A stretch of DNA of 16,040 bases from an uncultured Collinsella sp. (lineage in GTDB: Bacteria; Actinomycetota; Coriobacteriia; Coriobacteriales; Coriobacteriaceae). The notes beneath the pieces are model-generated. The model saw nothing but the letters and a program-made list of their open reading frames with translations. It ran no database searches and was not told where the DNA came from. The translations under genes were made by a program, and so were the position numbers. This document shows positions 7,264-14,419 of this stretch, in pieces (the first letter of the stretch is position 1; each line of letters starts with the position of its first letter). Location: positions 1-16,040 of the forward strand of contig CABUVF010000031.1 in assembly GCA_902494945.1 (NCBI GenBank), written 5' to 3'.

Positions 7264-7800
7264 CTACTTGCGGACGACCTTGACGATGGCATCGCCAGCG
7301 GAGACAGCGGAGTCAGCCTCGACGGCGAGCTCGACGTCGGCGAACTCGGCGGTGTTGGACACAGCCACGACGACGCAGTCCTTGTAGCCGGCAGCGGCGA
7401 TCTTGGCGCGGTCGATCTTGAGCATGGGCTGGCCAGCCTTAACGACATCGTCGGCCTTGACGAAGCCCTCGAAGCCGTCGCCGTTCATGTTGACGGTATC
7501 GACGCCAACGTGCACCAGAACCTCGATGCCGCTATCGGACTGCAGGCCCACGGCGTGACCCATGGTGACGGTCACCTTGCCGTCGCAGGGAGCGTAGACC
7601 AGATCGTCCTCGGGCCACACGGCGCAGCCCTTGCCCAGGACCTCGCCGCCAAAGACGGGATCGGGCACATCGGCCATCTTGATGACCTTGCCCTTGACGG
7701 GCGAGCACAGCACGTCGGCGCCGGCAGAAGCAGAGATGGAGGACGGAGCAGCGGCAGTCGCGGGCTCAGCCTTCTTCTTGAACATGTCAAACAGACCCAT
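7264..7800 (-). CDS. Stand-alone PTS glucose-family EIIA protein
   Basis: This cytoplasmic phosphocarrier takes phosphate from HPr and gives it to an EIIB of a sugar PTS. The 178-aa protein has a short basic, Ala-rich N-terminal tail (MGLFDMFKKK, then a linker to about residue 28) and a full PTS_EIIA_1 domain: LCSPVKGKVI, PVFGGEVLGKG, GHAVGLQSDSGIEVLVHVGVDTV and ending GDAIVKVVRK. His82 and His97 are the active-site pair; the second, in LVHVGVDTV, is the phosphorylated one. I chose the ATG at 7800 because GAGGAG precedes it and MGLFDMFKKK is typical of stand-alone Crr-like proteins. It lies after the 6-phospho-beta-glucosidase gene but has its own strong promoter and terminator. As a single-domain protein it could serve several EIIBC partners. 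Confidence 0.93.
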   Translation of the reverse strand: MGLFDMFKKKAEPATAAAPSSISASAGADVLCSPVKGKVIKMADVPDPVFGGEVLGKGCAVWPEDDLVYAPCDGKVTVTMGHAVGLQSDSGIEVLVHVGVDTVNMNGDGFEGFVKADDVVKAGQPMLKIDRAKIAAAGYKDCVVVAVSNTAEFADVELAVEADSAVSAGDAIVKVVRK

Positions 7801-7821
7801 ACGTTTTCTCCTCTTGATTAA

Positions 7822-7837
7822 GCGCAACGTTGTGCGC
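7822..7837. promoter_or_regulatory. Palindrome in the leader of the EIIA gene
   Basis: GCGCA and TGCGC flank a 6-nt centre that overlaps the palindrome CAACGTTG. The site falls a few bases after the likely transcription start set by the TATAAT box at 7850-7855, and before the ribosome-binding site. That position suits a repressor operator. The regulator is unknown. Confidence 0.4.
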
Positions 7838-7849
7838 ATGCCTATGGTG

Positions 7850-7878
7850 ATTATAGTGCCAAATGGTTCAAATGCTAA
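7850..7878 (-). promoter_or_regulatory. Promoter of the PTS EIIA gene
   Basis: On the - strand there is a perfect TATAAT (7850-7855), with TTAGCA (7873-7878, 4 of 6 matches) 17 nt upstream. The start of transcription would be near 7843, giving a leader of about 43 nt. This is the best sigma-70-type promoter in the window and implies strong, possibly constitutive expression. Confidence 0.75.
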
Positions 7879-7882
7879 GGTG

Positions 7883-7902
7883 GGGACTCGAATCGCGAGC
7901 CC
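7883..7902. repeat. Hairpin between the GH1 and EIIA genes
   Basis: GGG-A-CTCG (7883-7890) pairs with CGAG-CCC (7896-7902) around AATCG, with one bulged base. It lies just after the GH1 stop codon in the direction of transcription. No T-tract follows, so it may be a weak terminator or processing site that separates the two genes. It superficially resembles a tRNA T-arm but is not one. Confidence 0.4.
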
Positions 7903-7940
7903 ATCCCAACGCTTTTCCCCGGTGGCACTCATATTGTCGA

Positions 7941-9389
7941 TTAATCCAGGCCCTCGGCACCGTTGGACTTGATGATCTTCTGGTAGGCGTAGAAGCTGTC
8001 CTTGCGGCGGCGCTCGTAGGTACCGGTGCCGTCGTCGTACTTATCGACGTGGATGAAGCCATAGCGCTTGCGCATCTCGCCGGTGCCGGCGGACACCAGG
8101 TCGATGGGACCCCACCAGGTGTAGGCGATCAGATCGACGCCGTCGGCAATGGCCTCGCCCATGGCCTTGATGTGGCTCTGCAAGTAGGCGATGCGGTACG
8201 GATCGTGGATGGAACCGTCCTCCTCGACCTCATCGTAGGCGCCCATGCCGTTCTCGACCACCATCAGCGGAATCTCGTAGCGGGCGTAAATCTCGTTGAG
8301 GGCGATGCGCAGGCCCAGCGGATCGATCTGCCAGCCCCAATCGGTGGACTCCAGATAGGGGTTCTTGCCGCCAAAGGTCATGTTGCCCTCGGTCATCTCG
8401 TGATCCCTGTGGGTGCCCACGGTGCCGGACATGTAGTAGCTAAAGGTGTAGAAATCGACCTTGCCGTCGGCGATATCCTGCAGGTCACCGTCCTCCATCA
8501 CAAGCTCGACATCGTTCTCGGCCCAGAAGCGCTTGGCATAGAACGGATACTTGCCGCGCACCTGCACGTCGGAGCAGTACCAGTTCATGGTATTCATCTC
8601 CTGCTGCGTGGCGAACACGTCGGCCGGATCGCACGTGGCGGCATAGGAGAGGATGAAGCAGTCCATGTTGCCCATCTTAAACTGCGGATAGTGCTCGTGG
8701 GCATAGCGCACGACGCGGCCGCTGGCGACAAACTGGTGATGCAGGGCCTGCATACGGGCCTGCGGCGTGGTGTGGACCGCCGAAGCCGGGCCCTCAAAGC
8801 CCTGGATCATGCTGGTCCCAAAGAGGTTGCCCATGTCCTGGGTGCCGCAGTTGATCTCGTTGAAGGTGAGCCAGAACTTGACCTTGTCCTGATAGCGGTC
8901 GAAGACGGTCTGGCAGTACTTCTCAAAGAAGCCGATGAGCTCGCGGCTCGCCCAGCCGTTGTATTTCTCGACCAGGTGATAGGGCATCTCGTAGTGCGAC
9001 AGGGTCACGAGCGGCTCGATATTGTGAGCGCGCAGGCAGTCGAAGACGCGGTCGTAAAAGGCGAGGCCGGCCTCGTTGGGCTCGGCGTCGTCGCCGTTGG
9101 GGAAGATGCGGCTCCAAGAGATGGACATGCGGAACATGTTGAAGCCCATCTCGGCGAACAGCGCGATGTCCTCCTCGTAGTGATGGTAGAAATCGATGCC
9201 GTCATGATTGGGGTAGAAGCGGTTAGGGTCGATGTCGATCGTGATCTGACGCGGCTCCTTGTAGCTGCCGCCCAAGAAATGGTCGTCGACCGAAGGACCG
9301 CGGCCGTCCACGTTCCAAGCGCCCTCAAACTGATTGGCGGCCGTGGCGCCACCCCAATAGAAACCCTCGGGGAACTTGATGTTTGCCAT
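7941..9389 (-). CDS. GH1 6-phospho-beta-glucosidase
   Basis: This cytoplasmic enzyme hydrolyses 6-phospho-beta-glucosides delivered by a PTS, giving glucose-6-phosphate and an aglycone or glucose. The 482-aa length is normal for family GH1. It begins FPEGFYWGGATAANQFEG; the acid/base is Glu178 in TFNE and the nucleophile is Glu379 in VVENG. The phosphate-site region LVSAGTGEMRKRYGF keeps Lys441 and Tyr443, typical of 6-phospho enzymes, but the usual second Ser of SAS is Gly435. I chose the ATG at 9389 because AGGAG lies 6 nt before it; upstream in-frame residues are not GH1-like. The PTS EIIA gene follows by 140 nt and an AraC regulator gene lies upstream, which fits a beta-glucoside use locus, although no EIIBC is in the window. 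Confidence 0.93.
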   Translation of the reverse strand: MANIKFPEGFYWGGATAANQFEGAWNVDGRGPSVDDHFLGGSYKEPRQITIDIDPNRFYPNHDGIDFYHHYEEDIALFAEMGFNMFRMSISWSRIFPNGDDAEPNEAGLAFYDRVFDCLRAHNIEPLVTLSHYEMPYHLVEKYNGWASRELIGFFEKYCQTVFDRYQDKVKFWLTFNEINCGTQDMGNLFGTSMIQGFEGPASAVHTTPQARMQALHHQFVASGRVVRYAHEHYPQFKMGNMDCFILSYAATCDPADVFATQQEMNTMNWYCSDVQVRGKYPFYAKRFWAENDVELVMEDGDLQDIADGKVDFYTFSYYMSGTVGTHRDHEMTEGNMTFGGKNPYLESTDWGWQIDPLGLRIALNEIYARYEIPLMVVENGMGAYDEVEEDGSIHDPYRIAYLQSHIKAMGEAIADGVDLIAYTWWGPIDLVSAGTGEMRKRYGFIHVDKYDDGTGTYERRRKDSFYAYQKIIKSNGAEGLD

Positions 9390-9490
9390 GAGCATCTCCT
9401 TTGCATTGCGGGTCGATAGGCCGAGTATCGCCCACGCACGCGACAGACAGGGGCAGGGGTGCCAAACCCGACACTTCTTTTCGCAGACGC

Positions 9491-9509
9491 GCGCTGCAAC
9501 AGCGCTGCA
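9491..9509. promoter_or_regulatory. Direct repeat GCGCTGCA x2 upstream of GH1, possible activator site
   Basis: GCGCTGCA occurs at 9491-9498 and 9502-9509, an 11-bp period close to one helical turn, about 100 nt before the GH1 start codon and just after the end of the AraC gene. Regulators of the AraC family bind direct repeats on one DNA face, so this is a candidate site. No convincing -35/-10 pair is visible in this 167-nt gap. Confidence 0.25.
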
Positions 9510-9556
9510 GCTGAAACTTTTTGACACCGAAGGAGCGAAGACGATCCGCTCCGCGC

Positions 9557-10549
9557 TTACCGGCGGTATGCCGCGGGGGTGCAGCCATACTTGTCGTGAA
9601 ACTTACGGTAGAAGAAGCTCATGTTTTCATAGCCCACCGCATGCGCAGCCGCCCCGGCCGTGGCGCCGCCGCACAGAAGCTCGGCCGCACGTACCAGGCG
9701 TCGCTCCTGCACAAGCTGCCTAAAGGTCTTGCCCACATGCCGCTTGAGGAGCGCCGTCGCATAATTAGGGCTCAAGCCAAACTCCGCCGCCATCCCCTCG
9801 AGGGAGCACGCGGCGAATTCGCGATCGATATAGCCGAGCATTCCCGTCACCAGGGCAGTGGGCCCCGCCGCGCCGTCCGCCGCGCCGCGCACCAGCTCGC
9901 GCTCGTAGCAATCCATGAGCTCGGCCAAAAACAGCTGAAACAGACGCAAGACGATCTCGGGACCGTTGGGGCTCGGGTCGTACAGCTCGCAGAGCATCTC
10001 CTGCATGTAGCGCCGAATCCGACGGCTCTCGCCGCAATGAAAACGGACATGGCCCCGATGGTCCGTCTCGCTGTTGAGCGCGTTGAACAAAAACCGCGAG
10101 ACCGCGCTCTCGCGCGAGAGGCTCGACTCGAGACTCCGGCGCAAAAAAGAGCGTGAAACGGTCATGCTTAGCATGATGTCGTCCTCACCAAGCGCCGCCA
10201 CGGCATGCGGGCAGAGGGCGTCGAGCAAAAGCACCTCGTTGCGGCCCAGCTCGAGCCTCTCCCCCGCCACCGTCTGCGGGCAGCGTCCGCGATACACATA
10301 GCTCAGCTCCACGTAATCATGCACGTGCTCGGGAACTGCATTAAAGCGCGAGTTTTTCCTTATCGTCAGGCCACGCGGCATGCCGGGCTGGGCATAGGCA
10401 AACCCTGGCTGCCCAATCTTGCGCACTGGGCATCCGTCGATTTCGACATGCTCGGTCATAATCGACCAATCAAATGCCATGCCGTCTTTATAAGCGATCT
10501 CACTGGTGCTCAGTTCGCTGAGCCTACGCTCGAGCTCGTCGATCTCCAT
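9557..10549 (-). CDS. AraC-family transcriptional regulator
   Basis: This is a 330-aa DNA-binding regulator with the usual two-part layout. An N-terminal cupin-type sensing domain (about 65-165) contains PEHVHDYVELSYVYRG and PHAVAALGEDD. A C-terminal double helix-turn-helix AraC domain (about 230-330) runs from MLGYIDREFAACSLEGMA through SPNYATALLKRHVGKTF to VGYENMSFFYRKFHDKYG and ends TPAAYRR. Family members usually sense a sugar or metabolite and activate neighbouring catabolic genes. It diverges from the large glycosidase-like gene, with a 114-nt shared control region, and lies upstream of the GH1 gene on the same strand, so either or both may be targets. The ribosome-binding site before the ATG at 10549 is weak; a start at Met24 is possible but less likely. 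Confidence 0.9.
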   Translation of the reverse strand: MEIDELERRLSELSTSEIAYKDGMAFDWSIMTEHVEIDGCPVRKIGQPGFAYAQPGMPRGLTIRKNSRFNAVPEHVHDYVELSYVYRGRCPQTVAGERLELGRNEVLLLDALCPHAVAALGEDDIMLSMTVSRSFLRRSLESSLSRESAVSRFLFNALNSETDHRGHVRFHCGESRRIRRYMQEMLCELYDPSPNGPEIVLRLFQLFLAELMDCYERELVRGAADGAAGPTALVTGMLGYIDREFAACSLEGMAAEFGLSPNYATALLKRHVGKTFRQLVQERRLVRAAELLCGGATAGAAAHAVGYENMSFFYRKFHDKYGCTPAAYRR

Positions 10550-10595
10550 GGCTTGCCAATCGTTGATTTGGTCATAGTTCGTCGTGATTCAGATA

Positions 10596-10624
10596 TTAGC
10601 AGAACGCGCCGACGCGTCCATAAT
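10596..10624 (+). promoter_or_regulatory. Promoter of the large glycosidase gene with an inverted repeat in the spacer
   Basis: TTAGCA (10596-10601) and CATAAT (10619-10624, 5 of 6) are separated by 17 nt. The same TTAGCA -35 is used before the EIIA gene. Inside the spacer is a perfect inverted repeat, ACGCG (10604-10608) and CGCGT (10613-10617), placed where a bound protein would block or twist the promoter. The divergent araC promoter must overlap this site, so it may control both directions. Confidence 0.5.
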
Positions 10625-10663
10625 CTGTGCTATGCAGCAGATCGATCGAGCCAAGGAGGATCC

Positions 10664-13255
10664 ATGACCGCGTACTATCAGCAGGTGCTCGAGGGCACAT
10701 ACGACAACCACGTGCTTCCGTTTTTGTGGATGAAGGGCGAGAGCCATAAGACCATTGCCGAGTATCTGGAAAAGATCGCCGGCGCCGACATCCACGAGGT
10801 CTGTCTCGAAAGCCGCCCACACCCCGATTTTTGCGGCGAGGGCTGGTGGCGCGACTTGCGCTTTGTCATTGACGAGTGCAAGCAGCTGGGCCTTAAGCTC
10901 TGGATCTTGGACGACGCGCACTTCCCCACGGGCTTTGCCAACGGCGCCGTCAAGGAGGCCGTGCCCGAGCTCCGCAAGATCGTGCTCACGCACCGCACGT
11001 TCGACATCGTGGGCCCCACGTCCGCCGCGAGCATCGCGCTCGCCAACATGCTCGACAAAACGGAGCGCTTCTACGGCGTGACATTTATGCAGGACGGCAG
11101 CCCCGTCGACGTCGCTTACCGAGTAATCGACGATGCAGACGGCAACCCCAGCCGCCTGGTCTTCGATGCACCTGCGGGCCTCACGCAGGCATGCGTGATG
11201 TTCACGAGCGGCAAGACCTCCTACAACGAGGACTACATCAATATGGTCGACCGCGCCTCGGTGGCGCAGCTCATCGATGCTGTCTACGAGCCGCATTTTG
11301 AGCATCTGGGCGATGAGTTTGGCAAGACGATCCTGGGCTTTTTCTCCGATGAGCCCGGATTTGCCAACGAGAAGGGCACCACGGGCCCCGACGGCATCTC
11401 GGATACGCTCATCGGCAAGGCCACCGCGCCCCTGCCCTGGTCGGCCGAGCTTGAGCGTCGCCTGCGCACGGCGCTGGGCGAGCGCTACCTGGACGAGCTC
11501 CCGCACCTGTGGGACCGCGAGCCGGCCGGCGCGCATGTACGCCACGTCTATATGGACATCGCGAGCACCCTCTATAAGGAGTGCTTCTGCGACCAGCTCG
11601 GCGACTGGTGCCGCGCGCACGGCGTGCAATACATCGGTCACGTAATCGAAGACAAGGACTGCCACGCGCGCCTGGGCGTGGGCGCCGGGCACTACTTCCG
11701 CGCCGTGGGCGGTCAGGACATGGCGGGCGTCGACATCGTGATCAACCAGCTTGTGCCCGGCATGGACCGCGGCCTTCACAGCTACGGACGCGGCGTATGG
11801 GACCTCGAGTTCTATAACTACGTGCTGCCCAAGCTGGGCTCCTCGGCAGCACACCTCGACCCCAAAAAGCAGGGGCGCTGCATGGCCGAGGTCTTTGGCG
11901 CATTTGGATGGCACGAAGGCCTGCGCGAGATGAAGTGGATCGCCGATCATTTTTTGGTGCGCGGCGTCAATTGGTTTGTGCCGCATGCCTTTAGCATGGC
12001 CGCCTTCCCCGACTGGGACTGCCCGCCGCATTTCTATGCGCATGGCCAAAACCCCCAGTTTGCACACTTTGGGCAGCTCATGAGCTACATGAACCGTACG
12101 GCGAGTCTGCTGAGCGGCGGGCGTGCAACGACCCCGGTGGCGCTTCTCTACCATGCGGACGCCGAGTGGGCAGGCGAGGCGAACTTTATGCAGCATGCCG
12201 CCTCCGAGCTTATGCGCGCGCAGGTCGACTTTGACATCGTGCCGGCAGAGGCATTTGAGGACGCAGGGCGCTATGCCGTTAAAATTGCCGCAGACGGTAG
12301 CGGCTTTAGCGTGAACGGCCAGGCATACCGCTGCCTGGTGATGCCCGGAGCCGAGTTTGTCGGCGGAGCCGTGCTCGACTTTGCCGCGCGCGCCGCAGCC
12401 GCAGGTGTTGCCGTGTACGCGCTGGATAAGTTGCCGAACAAGCGCTACGACGGCGACACTGCAGGCCGCGAGGGCTTTGCCTCCCTGGATGCAACCGCGC
12501 TCGCCGGCATCAAACTCCTGGCGACCACCGGGCTCGCAGGCACACTTGCCAATACCGGCATGCAGACCGTGGTTTGCGCCGAGCCCCAGCCCTGGCTGCG
12601 CGCACTGCGCTACGAGCGGGCGGGCGAGAGCTATCTGATGCTCGTCAACGAGCATCCCAAGCAGGGTATCTCCACTCAGGTTGCGCTTGCCGACGGCACA
12701 CCCGTTGCAGGCGCGCGCCTCGACCTGCTCAACGGCACCGAGCCCGCCGCCTTTGACGGCACGCTCGAGTTGGCTCCCTACGAGAGCTGCATCGTGGTCC
12801 TTGGGGCTACAGGTTCCGCCGGCGCGGCAACCGTTGGAGACGAAGCCGCATGCATCGACGGGCCCTGGGCGGTTGCCTTCTCTGCCCCTGGCACCGATGC
12901 CTTTGGCGAGCCTGTTGAGCTTGCAGACCTGCACGACCTTTCCTCGGCCGAGTTCCCCGGCAAGGCCGGCACATTCCGCTACCAGGCTTCCTTTGTCCTG
13001 AGCGAAGCGGCCACCCGCACCGTCATCGACCTTGGCGAGGTCTTTGAGACCGCAACCGTCGCCCTCGACGGCAAATCCCTCGGCACCCGTATCTGTCCGC
13101 CTTACCGCTTTGAGGCCGGCGCGCTTTTGGCCGGTGAGCACGCGCTTACGATCGACATCATCAACACCCTCGATCACGCCGTCCCCGACATATTCGGCAT
13201 GACCGAGCCCTCCGAGCCCAGCGGCCTCTTGGGCCCCGTACGCGTGCTCGGGTAA
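10664..13255 (+). CDS. Large glycoside hydrolase-like protein (GH106-like fold with C-terminal jelly-roll)
   Basis: This is an 863-aa protein without a signal peptide or membrane segment, so it is probably cytoplasmic. An N-terminal TIM-barrel-like part contains GEGWWRDLRFVIDECKQLG and LWILDDAHFPTG (about 81-92), then GFFSDEP (about 224-230) and YIGHVIEDKD (about 322). A middle region (about 480-600) resembles a beta-galactosidase-type trimerisation or flavodoxin-like domain. The C-terminal part (about 760-863) has IDLGEVFETATVALDGKSLG and PPYRFEAGALLAGEHALTI, a GH2-type sugar-binding jelly-roll. This layout fits unclassified glycosidases near the GH106 alpha-L-rhamnosidases. Acidic residues in SDEP and IEDKD are candidate catalytic groups, but I cannot assign them or a substrate. 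AAGGAGG directly precedes the ATG. It diverges from araC and is followed by an RpiR regulator gene. Confidence 0.8.
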   Translation: MTAYYQQVLEGTYDNHVLPFLWMKGESHKTIAEYLEKIAGADIHEVCLESRPHPDFCGEGWWRDLRFVIDECKQLGLKLWILDDAHFPTGFANGAVKEAVPELRKIVLTHRTFDIVGPTSAASIALANMLDKTERFYGVTFMQDGSPVDVAYRVIDDADGNPSRLVFDAPAGLTQACVMFTSGKTSYNEDYINMVDRASVAQLIDAVYEPHFEHLGDEFGKTILGFFSDEPGFANEKGTTGPDGISDTLIGKATAPLPWSAELERRLRTALGERYLDELPHLWDREPAGAHVRHVYMDIASTLYKECFCDQLGDWCRAHGVQYIGHVIEDKDCHARLGVGAGHYFRAVGGQDMAGVDIVINQLVPGMDRGLHSYGRGVWDLEFYNYVLPKLGSSAAHLDPKKQGRCMAEVFGAFGWHEGLREMKWIADHFLVRGVNWFVPHAFSMAAFPDWDCPPHFYAHGQNPQFAHFGQLMSYMNRTASLLSGGRATTPVALLYHADAEWAGEANFMQHAASELMRAQVDFDIVPAEAFEDAGRYAVKIAADGSGFSVNGQAYRCLVMPGAEFVGGAVLDFAARAAAAGVAVYALDKLPNKRYDGDTAGREGFASLDATALAGIKLLATTGLAGTLANTGMQTVVCAEPQPWLRALRYERAGESYLMLVNEHPKQGISTQVALADGTPVAGARLDLLNGTEPAAFDGTLELAPYESCIVVLGATGSAGAATVGDEAACIDGPWAVAFSAPGTDAFGEPVELADLHDLSSAEFPGKAGTFRYQASFVLSEAATRTVIDLGEVFETATVALDGKSLGTRICPPYRFEAGALLAGEHALTIDIINTLDHAVPDIFGMTEPSEPSGLLGPVRVLG

Positions 13256-13319
13256 CGCCCCGGGCGCAAACGGCCCAACAAGGACAGTGCCCCTATGTTG
13301 AGCCCGCACGGCGTCGAGC

Positions 13320-13346
13320 GGTCCGTCGTTCATAGACCGGCGGACC
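13320..13346. repeat. Hairpin downstream of the large glycosidase gene
   Basis: GGTCCGTCG (13320-13328) pairs with CGGCGGACC (13338-13346) with one G:T wobble around a 9-nt loop. It lies 65 nt after the stop codon. AAAA rather than a T-tract follows on the + strand, so it is at best a Rho-dependent or attenuating structure between this gene and the rpiR-type gene. Confidence 0.4.
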
Positions 13347-13374
13347 AAAACTCCCAGCCAAGCCGAACGTTTTA

Positions 13375-13398
13375 TTTATCGTTATGATTGGTTTATCG
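13375..13398 (+). promoter_or_regulatory. AT-rich control region of the RpiR gene with direct repeat TTTATCG
   Basis: TTTATCG occurs at 13375-13381 and 13392-13398, with a TATGAT -10-like box (13383-13388, 5 of 6) between them. No good -35 lies upstream. The 17-bp spacing puts the two copies on either side of the -10, a plausible autoregulatory operator in an otherwise GC-rich sequence. Confidence 0.35.
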
Positions 13399-13421
13399 CG
13401 ACGCAAACGCATAGGAGCCAT

Positions 13422-14276
13422 ATGGATATCAGGCGAAAGATCACGCAGGGCAAAAGCCTCACCCCCACCGAGCAACAACTTGGGCAAACGGCCCTCGCCA
13501 TGGGCGAGGATGTGCGCGGGCTTTCCATTAAGGAATTTGCCGCGCGCGCCAATGTTTCGGTCGCGAGCGTCCACCGCTTTTGCAAAAAGCTCGGCCTCGA
13601 GGGCTTTAAGGACCTCAAGGTCGAGCTCATCCGTCTGGTGACCGAGGCGGGCAACCGGCGCGACGTGGACATCAACTTTCCCTTCGATGCCACCTCCACC
13701 CCTGCACAGGTGATGGAGCGTATGGAGGGGCTCTATCAGACCACTTTGGCCGAAACGCAGGAGCTGCTCGACCCCACACAGCTCGACCAGGCCGCCAAGC
13801 TTATCGTGCGCGCCGGCACCGTGGACATCTACACGGGCTCGCATAATCTGTATCCAGCGGGAATGTTCCGCGATCGCCTGCTTTCCGCCGGCAAAAGCGC
13901 GACGTGCCACGACAGTGTCGAGGCGCAGGTGCGTACGGCGCTCGCCTCGGGCCCCGACCATGTGGCAATCGTTATCTCCTACAGCGGCCTTGCCCCCAAC
14001 CTCAAGGACATCTTGCCGATCCTCAGCAGTCGACATGTCCCGGTCATCGTCATCGGCACGCCTTATTGCGCCCGCATTCACCCCGGCTTTGCCGCCCACC
14101 TTACGGTGAGTGACCACGAGAGCATGACGCACCGCATCACGCAGTTCGCCAGCCACATCGCCGTGCAATACGTGCTCGATTCGCTCTACAGCAGCTACTT
14201 CGCCAAAGATTACGCCCGCTGCTCCGAGTTCCTGGAGCAATCGTTTCCCTACACCCGCCTCCCCGGGCTCAAGTAG
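13422..14276 (+). CDS. RpiR/MurR-family transcriptional regulator
   Basis: This is a 284-aa regulator with an N-terminal HTH_6 domain (about 1-77; LSIKEFAARANVSVASVHRF is the recognition helix region, followed by CKKLGLEGFKDLKVEL). A C-terminal SIS sugar-phosphate-binding domain (about 125-260) contains VDIYTGSHNLYPAGMF, VAIVISYSGLAPNLKDILP and VPVIVIGT. Members bind phosphosugars or amino sugar phosphates and repress or activate nearby catabolic genes. AGGAG lies 4 nt before the ATG. It follows the large glycosidase gene by 166 nt on the same strand, so it may share its transcript or act on it; the ligand cannot be told from sequence. Confidence 0.93.
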   Translation: MDIRRKITQGKSLTPTEQQLGQTALAMGEDVRGLSIKEFAARANVSVASVHRFCKKLGLEGFKDLKVELIRLVTEAGNRRDVDINFPFDATSTPAQVMERMEGLYQTTLAETQELLDPTQLDQAAKLIVRAGTVDIYTGSHNLYPAGMFRDRLLSAGKSATCHDSVEAQVRTALASGPDHVAIVISYSGLAPNLKDILPILSSRHVPVIVIGTPYCARIHPGFAAHLTVSDHESMTHRITQFASHIAVQYVLDSLYSSYFAKDYARCSEFLEQSFPYTRLPGLK

Positions 14277-14278
14277 CG

Positions 14279-14301
14279 ACGAGCGCGGATTTTCGAACGC
14301 T
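14279..14301 (+). repeat. Direct repeat copy 1 (ACGAGCGCGGATTTT type)
   Basis: This 23-nt sequence recurs with 21 of 23 identity and in the same orientation at 15147-15169. Its core GAGCGCGGAT also resembles the outer arm of the adjacent palindrome at 14310, so it may be a half-unit of the same repeat family. The two copies flank the HTH-desulfoferrodoxin gene. Confidence 0.6.
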
Positions 14302-14309
14302 TAACTAAC

Positions 14310-14373
14310 GAGCGTGGATAATCTCCCATTTTGAGCCCGCACACAGGCCAAAACCGGGAGATTATCCACGCTC
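14310..14373. repeat. 18-bp perfect palindromic hairpin between convergent genes
   Basis: GAGCGTGGATAATCTCCC (14310-14327) pairs perfectly with 14356-14373. The part nearer the loop (ATTTTGAGCC and GGCCAAAACC) pairs partly and shares the CCC(G/A)TTTTGRGCC core with the array at 6019-6191, so it belongs to the same repeat family. It lies between the convergent RpiR and HTH-desulfoferrodoxin genes and could act as a two-way terminator, although only ATTTT follows on the + strand. Confidence 0.75.
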
Positions 14374-14419
14374 ATTTTGGGTCCCCTGGGAACGCATGAG
14401 GAAGGCGGATAGACAGCCG

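Noticed and set aside
7873..7905. tRNA T-arm-like sequence (GATTCGAGTCCCC on the - strand)
   Set aside because: The bases around TTCGAGT do not form the required 5-bp stem and there is no acceptor, D-arm or anticodon arm nearby. The stretch is better explained as a small hairpin plus the -35 region of the EIIA promoter.
7863..9419. Long + strand open frame opposite the GH1 gene (about 518 codons)
   Set aside because: The GH1 frame has both catalytic Glu motifs; the opposite frame is a His/Val/Ala-rich low-complexity shadow.
9532..9550. Terminator after araC (GAGCG and CGCTC stem)
   Set aside because: The stem is only 5 bp with a 9-nt loop and no T-tract in the correct place.
10589..13348. 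Very long open frame on the - strand opposite the large glycosidase (about 919 codons)
   Set aside because: It is a GC-rich antisense shadow: no recognisable domain, no ribosome-binding site, Cys/His/Gly-rich composition, and the + strand frame has a strong ribosome-binding site and family-like motifs.
14310..14380. Classic Rho-independent terminator for the RpiR gene
   Set aside because: The stem is long and AT-containing and is followed only by ATTTTGGG, not a proper T-tract. It fits the palindromic repeat family better, although it may still aid termination.
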